A stretch of DNA of 64,000 nt, from NCBI RefSeq assembly GCF_005239225.2, contig NC_133284.1:47586697-47650696 (forward strand), written 5' to 3'. How positions within the stretch are numbered: the first letter of the stretch is position 1; every line of letters starts with the position of its first letter. Shown one piece after another: positions 12,605 through 22,589 of the stretch. The translations under genes and the position numbers were made by a program. Below the pieces are notes generated by a model that was not told the origin of the DNA, did not search any database, and saw nothing but the letters and a program-made list of their open reading frames with translations. Source of the stretch: Populus alba. Lineage: Eukaryota; Streptophyta; Magnoliopsida; Malpighiales; Salicaceae.

Positions 12605-13990
12605 TTAAAAGTCAATCTCCATTGCTTTAAGTTCAGAGCAACTTTGCATCCAATCAAAACTCATCCTTCCTAGCTCCTTCTCACTTTCTTCCCTAGTAAT
12701 CTTCTCCTCATCTAGCTTTAACTCAAGCTTTGTTATTCGCGCATCTCTAAATTGTATTTGCTCATCTAGAAATGCTCTCCTTTTATCTTCTTTTAGCATC
12801 ATTTCTTTCAACATTGTCTTGTCTTTTCTACTTTAGCTCAACTTTATCCAAAGTTTTTCCACTTGTCTTTTTAACTCCTCTTCATTATTGACCCTTTTGC
12901 TCTTAATAGGCTTTTCTATAGTTTGGGGAGATTTGGCCTCTACACAAGGCATGGCTGAAGTAGTTAAGTCTCTCCATCTTGCATATCCTTCACTTGCACT
13001 TGGATCCTTTAAACCTTCTATCTCAACCAAAACCAGATGCCTCCAATCTTGTTAGATGATCTCCAAAACTTCTTGTGCAATGGGATCTTTGAACAAACCA
13101 AAGAATTGAGCAATTCCTATAGTCCTTGGAATAAACTGCATGCCCCCAAGTTGCCTTACCATTAGGGTAGGAGCATAACTCACATAACCTGCAATCCCTA
13201 CCAATGGCACCCAACGTCTTTGTCCACAACTCATTAGGACTTCCACTGTCATTACCCATGGGGCTCTCCACCTAAAATCACTATTAGGTAAACCTTCTAA
13301 TTTGTCAACCCAACCTTGGTTGTCTAGATATCCCCATTCTTCTTCTTCTACTAACTTCAGGGGTCTTTGGGTGAACCACCAAAAATTATTGAAGACAGAC
13401 TTTTTTTGTTTCAATATGGCTAACCATCCAGATATACAACAATTACGTGCAGCATCTCATTGCTTCTTTTCCGGTCCTCCTACAATGGTTAAGTGTCAAG
13501 ATGGTTTCGGCTAAAATAGCAGCCACTGGTTTGATTTATGTATTCTCATACTCTACATAAGCAGCAGCGACCTCCAAACTCACTACACCCGTCTGGCTTG
13601 TTAGCAACACAAGGCCAAAAATGCCCAAGGCAATCAATCTTTTTTTTTCTTATCCTGACTTCTTTTCCAGTTCAATTTCTAGCATCCTCCATTTTAGACC
13701 GGTTGCATTCTTTTCCAAAAACTTTTCTAAGTTGGCAATTCTGAGCAGTTTTGACAGTTCGGGGATGATCTTGCCAGATCTCAAAGGAAAATAAATCATA
13801 TACAGATTGTTTGGAAACTCAGTCAACATTTCATATTCCTCCATAGTGGGACATAGGTATATGCTTCTAAAAGAAAAAAACACCGGTAGTCTGGATCCAA
13901 AAATGAACTAAGACTCGCATAGCTGGGCTTAAAACTTCTACCCTTGCAATTTCCACCAAACATCCGTATTTCCTAAAAAATGCATCTTTA
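12605..13990 (-). pseudogene. gypsy gag N-terminal relic (DUF7745-like) and coiled coil
   Basis: The - strand ORF 13883-13650 (LCPTMEEYEMLTEFP) and ORF 13414-13052 (GWVDKLEGLPNSDFRWRAPW, YAPTLMVRQLGGMQFIP) resemble the plant domain DUF7745 found at the start of large gypsy polyproteins. This match is from memory of the family. Downstream, 12814-12605 encodes a charged heptad-like stretch (DARITKLELKLDEEKITREE) that would form a coiled coil. Frame changes and stops between them show decay. Confidence 0.7.
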
Positions 13991-14661
13991 TCTACATTCT
14001 AAAAATGAGTCGTTAACTTGTTCACCTCATTCAAAATGCAATTCAGGTTCTTGATTGGTGACATCTTCTTAGCATTGCTTCTAAGGCAGTCTCCTTCAGT
14101 CAATTGTGACAGTTCAAAATTTTTCCCATACTTTATGATGGAAAGATTTAGTGATGGTGGCCATTTCATTCACAAGTCCTGGAATTCAAGATGCTTTGGG
14201 GTTAGACTTGTTTTGATGCAAAAGATATCATGGAGCATACAACCTAAAGATAGGTTCTAGTTCCTTTATGTGAAACATAGGGCAAATTTACTACTTGGTC
14301 TCTAAAAAAGGGTCTCTTGTTGTCCCAGTGATCGCCCTCGTAAAGGCAATATGGGGGTTCAACAGATAATAGGATGGCACATGTACCAATCACTATCAGT
14401 CTAAACACTCAGCAAAGAGTTGGGGTTTACACAAACTTAAACCTTGACTCAAGTCATAAGGCAAGTTGCTAGTTCCCCACTTAACTTAAAGTTAAATCTG
14501 TGTGCCCTAAAAAAGATAATAATAATAAAGTGATGCATGATTATACCATGTATGACAGAATGTAAAGATGCATGCTAAAGCTTTTAAATAAAGTATCATT
14601 CATATAAGAAAACAAACAACACATAGCATAATAAAAAAACAATTACCAAGCTTAGTCCTAG

Positions 14662-14682
14662 GGTCCCCAGTGGAGTCGCCAT
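14662..14682 (-). other. gypsy primer-binding site
   Basis: On the - strand TGGCGACTCCACTGGGGACC begins two or three bases inside the right LTR (whose inner edge is 14685). It starts with TGG, as a tRNA-primed site must. Its position shows that the right LTR is the element's 5' LTR. The tRNA was not identified. Confidence 0.75.
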
Positions 14683-14684
14683 CT

Positions 14685-17600
14685 TGTCGCCCCCTTGCGG
14701 TGGAGCGTGGCGGAGCGGCGACCATTCGATTGAATTTCGGGGTCTTTTGTTTTATTGTGAATAAGGGAGTCACCACCTAGTATTTTGATCACTAGGAACC
14801 CTAACTGGTCTTTCAGAGGTTCTAAGGCAAGGGACTCGTTGCGTAAAGGGAAGATATTAGCACCCCTAGTACGCCCTACCTAAGGTAAGCTGCTTGGTGT
14901 TTGCTTTGCTCTATAATTGCTATGGTGTTGGTGTTTTCTAATCCCATCAGTTTTCCTAGGTTTGATTCAAATAAAATTTAATAGGATAGAAATCCAAGGA
15001 GATTCCATGTGCTTCGAAAACTCAATTTTCCCTTAGTATTTCAAGAGTTTGCGACTCGTAAATCGCAAGGAGGAGGGAAAAATGTTTTAGAAATCTAGAG
15101 GGCTAAAAAAAACCTATATTTTTTAGTATTTTATACTCTCACGGCTCGTAAGCCGCGGAGAAAAAACAAATAAATTGAAATGTCCTTGATTATAATCAAG
15201 GCTTTTTTCAAGGATGTGTGCGGATTTATTACTCCCAATAATATTTTGGATATTCGTCCTTTAAGGATTTCTTTATCCAAACATTAAGCGGTGAATAATA
15301 GATGAAATTCCCCCGAAATAGGATTTTTTATATTTTTTTGGAATATTGGCCAATACCCTTTGGAGTTTTACAAACATGTTGTAAAATCCTAAAATGCATG
15401 AAAAACAATTTTTGTTGTGTTTACGAAAATCCATGCGAAAACACCTTTGTCGAAACTTCAAATATTTGTTTTTATATATATATAAAAAAGGAATTCAAAA
15501 CATGTTAGGGTATTGGCCGTATGCAACACAACAAGAAAATTTTTTTAAATTTTTTTTTTTTATCGAAAAACACATAGCATCACAATTAAACGTAAACACC
15601 AAAATGGAAAGTACCAAGCCATCATTCATATTACAAGAACTACAAGAAACTTAAAAAATTCCTAAACAAAAATCATTCAACCAAATCAACTTAAAAATTC
15701 TATACATTGGAAAGGACTAAACACATATGGATGAGGGAGCCAAAGTTTTGAAACTGAAATTTTTAAATCGAAATCCTACTACATATGACCATGACTCGTG
15801 ACCTATTTTCTTTTTAACAATCCAAGAGAAAAAAAAGAAAAAAGAAAACTGCCATGCTAGTTTTCATACAAAAAAAAAAAAGAGCTTGGGACGACATGCT
15901 TTCATAACACATATATATCATAGACTAGAAACCAAAGCAAGACCTGGCCAGCTATTTCAATAAAATGGAAGGACACGAACAGAAAAGGGAGCTGCTGATG
16001 AAGAAAACAAACAACCCCATTCCCCGGTTCCTTAATTTTGTCATGCTAGATTCATACAAAAAAAAGAAAAGCTTGGGACAAGCATGCTCTTATAACACAT
16101 ATATATCATAGACTATGAAACCAAAGCAAGACCTGACCGGCTATTTCAATAAAAAATGGAAGGACACAAACAGAAAAAGGAGCTGCTGATGAAGAAAACA
16201 ACAGCCCCCTTCCCCGGTTCCTTAACTTTGAAAACGGTAGAAGACAGGAGATAAAAAAAAAAAAAAGAAACACCAAAGGCTAGCCAAAGCTTAACATAAT
16301 CAACTATCCAAAACTCAAAATCACGGCAGGAACAACACAAAGCAAACGGGTATTATACAGTCTAAAATGTAGCACGAATGTGCAAAACAAAAAAAAAACA
16401 AAACAGATACAAAAGACTTAAAGGCAGCAAAAGGAGGAGAAAATTAGGACTTACCTGCAGGTCTCGCTGAAATGGTTTACTGCAACAACTGCAGGTCTCC
16501 TGCAATGGTTTGCTGCAACAACTGGAATAAAACAACAAGCACACGTTGCTGTCAAGGTTTAAAACAAAACCCCCTCTTCGTCTTGTCTTTTTTTCTCTCA
16601 CGATGACACCAAAATGCAAGCAAGAAATTCCCTCTATTCTGCGTTTTTTTACTCTGCCTCTCTTGTGTTTTTTCCTTTATTTTTCTTCTCTCTTTCTGCT
16701 ATTTTTTGCTCTCTTTCGGCTCTCTTTTTGGCTTCACAGTAACGAACAAAAACTCCTTCTGTTCTCTATATTTTTACTCCCTGCCTCTCTTGCATTTTTC
16801 TCTTCTGTCTTTGGCTATTTTTCCTGCTCTTTTCTCTCCATTTTCTCTTCTTTTTGTGCTCTTTCTTTGTTGCCGTCTTCCTCCCATTTTTTAGGTCAGC
16901 AGAGGCATAGTATATATAGTCTATACACAGCTCTTATTAGGAAAGATTCAATGCATTAATCTAGGATGCAAATCCCACCTGATTTGCAGCCAAATAATAC
17001 AAATGAGGAAACTACAATATTCTCATTGATTATGTGCTGATTCTAGTGATTTCTTTTCAACATTAACACATCATCCCAGCCCTCTATGTTAGGGATAAAA
17101 TCCCATCCATTAGATGATGGTGAGATTATTCTCTTTATGGCATTTTGCAGCTGTCAAAGGCTGCTGTCTCCTATGAATTATAGCACTGCACAAAAAACAT
17201 GATTTCCTCATTCGGTCTGGTAGAATCCTGTCATTTATGATGATCTAGCTCCCTCTACAGCTTCCAATATCCTTCTTCAATTAAAATTCTCATTTTAGCA
17301 CTTTTCGATTTAGTCCTTGGTCTAAAAAAAATCCTTCGAATCAGTCCCGGAAACTTATGCTATATCCTTCCCGCGACAGAATTTTCTACCTTCACGTTAG
17401 ATATTCAAATGGAAATATCTTGAGCTTCTGGTATCAAAATCAAGTGATTCAAAAGCCCAAATTCATCTACGCGTATAGGACTACAACTTTGATGAAGGAG
17501 TCAGAGTGAGATAAAATCCTTTTATAGAACAAAATCTAGCAGTAATTTGGTTGGTCAAAAGGGTTCTCCGAATCTAACTCAAAAACTGACGAATGCCGAG

Positions 17601-18090
17601 AGTCCTGATATGACTAAGAGTATGAACTAAGAACAAAAATCTTAAAAACTAGGCCAAAAATAGAGTTTTTTTAGTGCAGACTCGGGTCAATATCCTTCTC
17701 GCGACAGAATTCTCTGCCTTCACGTTAGATATTCAAACGGGAACATCTTGAGCCTTTGATATCAAAATCAAGTGATTCAAAAGTTCAAATTCATCTACGC
17801 TTCTAGGACTATAACTTTGATGAAGGAGTCGAAGTGAGATAAAATCTTTTTACAAAATAGAAACTAGCAATAATCTAGTTGGTCAAAAAGGTGCTTGATC
17901 TGACAATACTGAGCATCCAAATCTGACTGAAAACCTGCCCTAAGAACAATGATCCCTAGGACCTAATAAAGGTGTTTGTCAATTTTTCAACATGTAATGA
18001 GTGGCAGAATATACCTAGGATGGTCAGATATCGTACGAAACTGAGTCAGAATCAGAGACTAAGTTGAAACAAAAAATTGCAACAGTAGCA
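14685..18090 (-). repeat. gypsy 5' LTR (right copy)
   Basis: This is the second LTR, with inner edge TGTCGCCCCC and outer edge near TTGCA at 18081 or AGTAGCA at 18090. It is about 200 bases longer than the left copy because of a tandem duplication at 15853-16230. Otherwise it follows the left copy with scattered substitutions and indels, so the insertion is not very recent. Confidence 0.85.
15853..16230. repeat. 188-190 base tandem duplication inside one gypsy LTR
   Basis: Units 15853-16040 and 16041-16230 both run from CATGCTAG to CCTTAA(C/T)TTTG. The left LTR has one copy (about 6494-6681), so the duplication arose after insertion or in only one LTR. The second unit is closer to the left LTR sequence than the first. 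Confidence 0.85.
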
Positions 18091-18887
18091 TAACCATTTT
18101 TTTAGTGCAAATTCTGAGGGATTTATTCAACCTTAAAGACTAGATAAAAAAGAAAAGAATTTAGCATTATGACGACTCCTGATCAACCTAAGAAAAACCT
18201 GATGATTTTGGTAGCAAAGGGGAAGGATAAAAACAAAAACAGAAAACAGCTTAAACAAGGTTTTAAAAAAATATATATTTATTTTTGTGCTTTTGTCAAT
18301 TTTCTAGCGAACATGAGCTAAACTCCTATACTCTGTTAAAAAGAGGTATACACCCTCTCCAGCACGTGGGGGTCCGAAATTGAGTAACAACAAACTATAT
18401 CATGAGGTGATGTATTAATGACGGCTACTTTAGGAGTATATCCTATGGTCATGGAATGATTCAACTTAAAAGAATACTATGAGGAAAGCGAGTTAATTCA
18501 GATCTGATTGATATGAAAGCGAAAAAAAAAAATTTAGTTCTACACTTGTTACCTGTATTCACCAGCCAGGATCATATCACTTGAATAGATTTGATATGAT
18601 TTAGAATACTTGTAATTGTAAGGATGGATTGAGTATGAAATTCTTGAGAGATTGAATTATATTCAGTTATGTGTAACTAAAAATGCTTAGGGTATATTAG
18701 TATACTTTAAGAAATAATTAATTATGAGGTTAATGTCTTCTATATGGCTTGTATTAGGTTTATATATTGGAGCTCCTTTCACTATGTGCTTCAGGTCGCA
18801 CAGTCCATTCGTCAAGTATGAAATTCTTGTGCAAGTTTGAAGTATAATGTATTAGAGAGATTCAATCTTTCATGGGTGAGTGGAAGA
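18091..18887 (+). other. copia 3' interior and polypurine tract
   Basis: No protein was recognised here. The stretch lies between the gypsy right edge and the copia 3' LTR. Its last bases, GGGTGAGTGGAAGA (18874-18887), are a purine-rich tract directly against the LTR, as expected for plus-strand priming. This tract is the main reason for reading the next LTR as a 3' LTR and not a solo LTR. Confidence 0.6.
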
Positions 18888-19210
18888 TGTTGGTTATTGG
18901 ATTGGACCTGGTCCGCCTATGATGGAAGGGCCTAGTCTAAATTATTAGAGGAGTTACAAAAGAAAGTAACCGCCTCCTCTTATCATATATAAAGGGACAT
19001 AGCCCATATGGAAAGGTTAAGTTTTTCATTTATTGAATAATCATTCTCTCTTTCTCTTCTCTCATCCTGGACACTTTGCATTACTTTGATAAGATTTATA
19101 AAAACGCTTGTACTGTGAAATTGGTTCTAGTAATTGAAGTTGCACTGAAGTAAGAAATTCGGGGATAAAAAAGCGAATTCTCACAAGTATGTTTTCCTTT
19201 TCGTTCTACA
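18888..19210 (+). repeat. copia 3' LTR
   Basis: 323 bases, beginning TGTTGGTTATTGG and ending TTCTACA, with the TATA-like CATATATAAAGG at about 18984-18995. It matches the LTR at 1724-2052 and is followed at once by ATATC, the same five bases that precede the 5' LTR. Confidence 0.85.
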
Positions 19211-19215
19211 ATATC

Positions 19216-20871
19216 CTTCAGTGTTGATAGACAAAACCTTAAGTTGCTTGGGATGTGATTGGACTATTAGTCCCTCTTCATTTATATTTACTAGTAGTAC
19301 CCTAAGCTGTAAGCCTCTGTTTAGGAGTGCCACGCTAAATTTTAATTTTTTTTTATTTAAATTTTTTTATATATATTTTTTAGATCATTTTAATTTGTTG
19401 ATATAAAAAATATATATTTTTTAAAAAATATATTAATTTGATGCATTTATAAAATAAAAATAATTTATACTCCAATCTCAAATACCTTTTAAAAAATATC
19501 GGAACTTAGCTAGTTGACAACCATCCTTGTTTATAGCACCCTCTAATGTAAGTAATATTTTGATTTGAATTATGATATAATATATGGTGGTGTTGGTGCT
19601 AGGTTGATAAATTATTCCATAAGAGTACTAAATGAATTATATATATATATATATATAAAAGAGATATACATGTAAATATGGTTGTAAGGGAAAATTGTGA
19701 GAATTCAATAAATAATTATAGTGTGAATAAGATGATTGTAGTATCATGATTAATTTAAAATGGTATTACCAACTTTGAATAACAAAAGGATAATATGAAA
19801 TAAGAAGTGGAATTTCAAAAAAGAGACTATATTTCTTTTTATGTTTCGGCTAACATTTAGGCAAAGAAAAAAACAAAATGAGTGAGTTGTATTGATTTTT
19901 AATATTATGGAAGTATTTTAATTGTGTGGGGATAAGTGATGGAATTTGCATAAAAAAATTGAGTATAATAGATTTGGTCATGTATTGACCGAGAAAGCCT
20001 TTGATAGCAAGACCGTAAAGCAAAGTAGGTGCTAGAACATTATACACAGCAGACAGATGTCTAATACCTATATATTTTTTTAAAATTTTGCATCCATAGA
20101 ATTGTTAGTTATGTTTCATTATGTTCCTATATTTAGTTTGAAAATTCATTAATCTACTGAAAAGAAAAGGATAAAAGAGAAGAATAAAATAGATAGAGTA
20201 ATCTGATTAATTGCTCTGGATATGAAGGCTAAGGATATCCATAGAATCTTGCCATCGAAAATTTTGAATGATAAGTTTTAATACTGCCAAGGACATGATT
20301 GGTTGTTCCAGGATTCGAAAAGCAAATGATATCAATAGGATATATTAACATTGACATATACTTAGACTTATTTAGTTGGTTTCGGTAAGAAAAACTAATG
20401 ATGCTATTGATATTTATTAGCATCGACATAATCTTTCAATAAAATAAAAAGAGAAGAAAATGATAAATTTAATTAGTTTTTCCTGAAAAATAAAGAAAGC
20501 TTGGATACTTTGATATCGGCATAACTGTTCATGTTGATAGCTAATAATATCAGTAAACTAGTTTCATCATTCTCTTGATTAATAATTTATAAGGATAGTT
20601 AATTATATTAATTTGAAATTAATATCTACATATTCTTTAAAGTTTTGATTAGCTATCATGGGAAAATGATAATTAATAATAACAGGAAGATAATAATAAC
20701 AGTAAGCTCATGTGTATTTTCATAATTAACAATTTTACAAGAAATGATTAATGACATCAATTTGAAAACTAATATGGGCATCAAAGGAAATTACTGCAGG
20801 CATGAAAAATTAATAGATTGAGGATGATAATCTAAGAAGTTATTCAGAAGAATTAATGTATAATAAGGAAT
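19216..20871. other. AT-rich spacer, with a MITE-like stretch
   Basis: No gene recognised. 19335-19520 is an AT-rich block with TTAAAAAATATATTAATTTGATGCAT and a TCTCAAATACCTTTT end, resembling the degenerate MITE family also seen at 51.2-52.3 and 56.1 kb. A (TA)n run lies at about 19638-19657. ORFs at 19850-20429 on the - strand look random. The stretch ends at GTTTT, the target site of the next element. Confidence 0.5.
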
Positions 20872-20876
20872 GTTTT

Positions 20877-21279
20877 TGATGGGGACACCAAACCAGAAAC
20901 ATTATTTACGCATGCGTATGATCATAGACGATGGAGGATAGTCCAAACCATTGAGAAATTGGGCTTTAACTTATGTTTTTGGGTTTAATTTATATGAACT
21001 TTTAAATGAGTTTTATTAATTTGCCTTTATTTGTTGGGCTTAATTTAATTATTGTTAAGTATTTTATTTAGTGGGCTATAAGCCCAATCGCTTATTCTAG
21101 TTAGGGTTTTAGTATTAATACCCTACTTTTCTAAATTTTAAGGAACTTTTGATGATTAATGAAAAATTACAGAATTTGCATATCTCCAATCCCCTTTCTT
21201 TCTCTTCTTTAGCTTCGTTTTTTCTCTAAAGCTTCTTTCTTTTCTTATTTTAATTCTTGTTCTTTATTGTTCCGCATTA
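20877..21279 (+). repeat. 5' LTR of the gag-only element
   Basis: Begins TGATGGGGACACC; the end reads GCATTA, where the 3' LTR has GCATCA. It shares GACGATGGAGGATAGTCC and GGGCTTTAACTTAT with the 3' LTR. A pyrimidine-rich segment (21190-21240) resembles a transcribed leader. Confidence 0.88.
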
Positions 21280-21282
21280 AAT

Positions 21283-21297
21283 TTGGTATCAGAGCAC
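21283..21297 (+). other. primer-binding site
   Basis: TTGGTATCAGAGCAC lies a few bases after the LTR. It fits an initiator tRNA-Met-type primer site. Confidence 0.8.
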
Positions 21298-21299
21298 GA

Positions 21300-22589
21300 C
21301 TTTTAATTGTTCTTACAATTAAATGATCTATGTGTATATGTTTAACCCTAGATTAATCTGGAGAAAAAAAAAAAAAAAACCAGATCTACACTGTTCATCT
21401 TCTCCACAAGCAAGCCGCCACCAGCCGTCATGCCTCTCCGGTTTCAGCAAACAAATCAGCAGCACAAACCACCAGACGCAGCAAAGGCAACGCAACAGAT
21501 CTCCATCTGCCACCATCCACAATGCCATCCCACAACAGACCTGCGGCTTCAGCTACCATCGCCCTCCACCATTAGCAACCGACAGAGTAGTAGAATCGGT
21601 CGGCGCACAAAACCCATCACAAACCACTAGACGCAGCTACCCACAAAACCCATCACAGACAACATTGATTCGTGATTCACAGCAGCAAAGGCAGGCAGTG
21701 CAACAGATCGTCATTTGCCACCGTCCACAGTGCTGTCCCCCTCAACAGCAGCAACGGAACAGACTCCCGTCTAGAAGTAATACCACAGTCCCTCCCTCGC
21801 ACCGCCAGACCCAAGCATAATCATGCTTTGTGCGCCATCGCCGACAACAGCGGCAACCAGATGAAGGAAACCAGGAAACCAAAGAAAACTCTCGATGCAA
21901 AATTAATTAATCCTGCCACGTCATCAGCCTTGCCACCTTTGCCATGTCAGACATGGTCACCCATGTCACCCGCCACATAAGCAAACTGGCCACGTCATCT
22001 TCCATGTCAGCAGTCAATTCATCCAGTTTGCCACCTCAGCTCCAGCAAATTTCAGCTTCCTCTAGCACTCTAGTTAGTGAATCATTCTCCTATATTTGTT
22101 GAAGTTTACTTTTCTTGGTTTTTCACTTGTCATTCAAGGTTATTATTAATATCACTTTTGTGCCTAGAAAATTCTCAAAAAGAAAAAAAAAATCTCACCT
22201 AGCATTTCAATTGTTAATTTTTGTTCATCAACCTCTTTCATCAGTGATAGCTAATATCTTATTCTATTTGATAATTATGAGTTCTTGCTTGTGACATCGT
22301 GTTTGATTAATCATTTACACTTAAGAATCTAGTATTACATGCTTACAATTATATTAGTGTAATTTGTTCTTGATTAATCTCCATATTAAAAAAAAAGAAG
22401 AAGAAAATAGGATTAGCTTTATTTTTGTATTGTGATTTTACTTGCAAAAACCATTTGTGATCTCAATGTTGCATGCATATGTGTCATGATCATCTAATGT
22501 CCATGCTTGAGTTTACATTTATCATAAACTCAACCCTTAGTGATACTCTTATGACAATTTAAAGGGAACTACAAACTTAGGTGATCAGC
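21300..22589 (+). other. long leader of the gag-only element
   Basis: About 1.3 kb before the gag start. 21370-22060 is GC-richer and full of CAGCA/CCACC words, giving Ser/Gln/Pro-rich ORFs in two frames (21323-21820 and 21672-21980) that look like composition effects and not proteins. From 22080 it becomes AT-rich. The segment from about 22163 onward is also present in the inverted copy. Confidence 0.6.

Larger units (their letters stand above)
5339..18090 (-). mobile_element. Ty3/gypsy retrotransposon with very long LTRs
   Basis: Two LTRs of about 3.2 and 3.4 kb bracket a 6.2 kb interior whose protein relics all read on the - strand: an N-terminal gag-like domain (13.0-13.9 kb), RT with YVDDM (11.2 kb), RNase H/integrase linker (10.0-10.4 kb) and integrase tail (9.5-9.8 kb). 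The primer site beside the right LTR confirms the orientation. The element sits within the copia element, so it is younger than that insertion. The left edge is TG at 5339. The right edge is uncertain (18081-18090). The only candidate target duplication is imperfect: AACTA at 5334-5338 against AACCA at 18092-18096. Size and domain order suggest a Tat/Ogre-like lineage, which is inference. Confidence 0.85.
1724..19210 (+). mobile_element. Ty1/copia retrotransposon, gag-less, split by a gypsy insertion
   Basis: The 5' LTR (1724-2052) and the 3' LTR (18888-19210) are clearly the same sequence. The 5-base word ATATC lies immediately before the first (1719-1723) and immediately after the second (19211-19215), as expected for a target-site duplication. 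A tRNA-Met-type primer site follows the 5' LTR and a purine-rich tract (18874-18887) precedes the 3' LTR. The interior holds integrase and reverse-transcriptase relics to about 4700, then is interrupted at 5339 by a gypsy element. The native element would be about 4.7 kb. Gag is missing: pre-integrase sequence begins about 300 bases after the primer site. Stops and frameshifts make it defective. Confidence 0.85.

Noticed and set aside
18888..19210. Solo copia LTR
   Set aside because: A polypurine tract directly precedes it and its 3' flank ATATC matches the 5' flank of the LTR at 1724, so it is the 3' LTR of a split element.
21323..21980. Ser/Gln/Pro-rich ORFs of 165 and 102 codons
   Set aside because: They overlap in different frames in the leader of the gag-only element and follow local CAGCA/CCACC composition.
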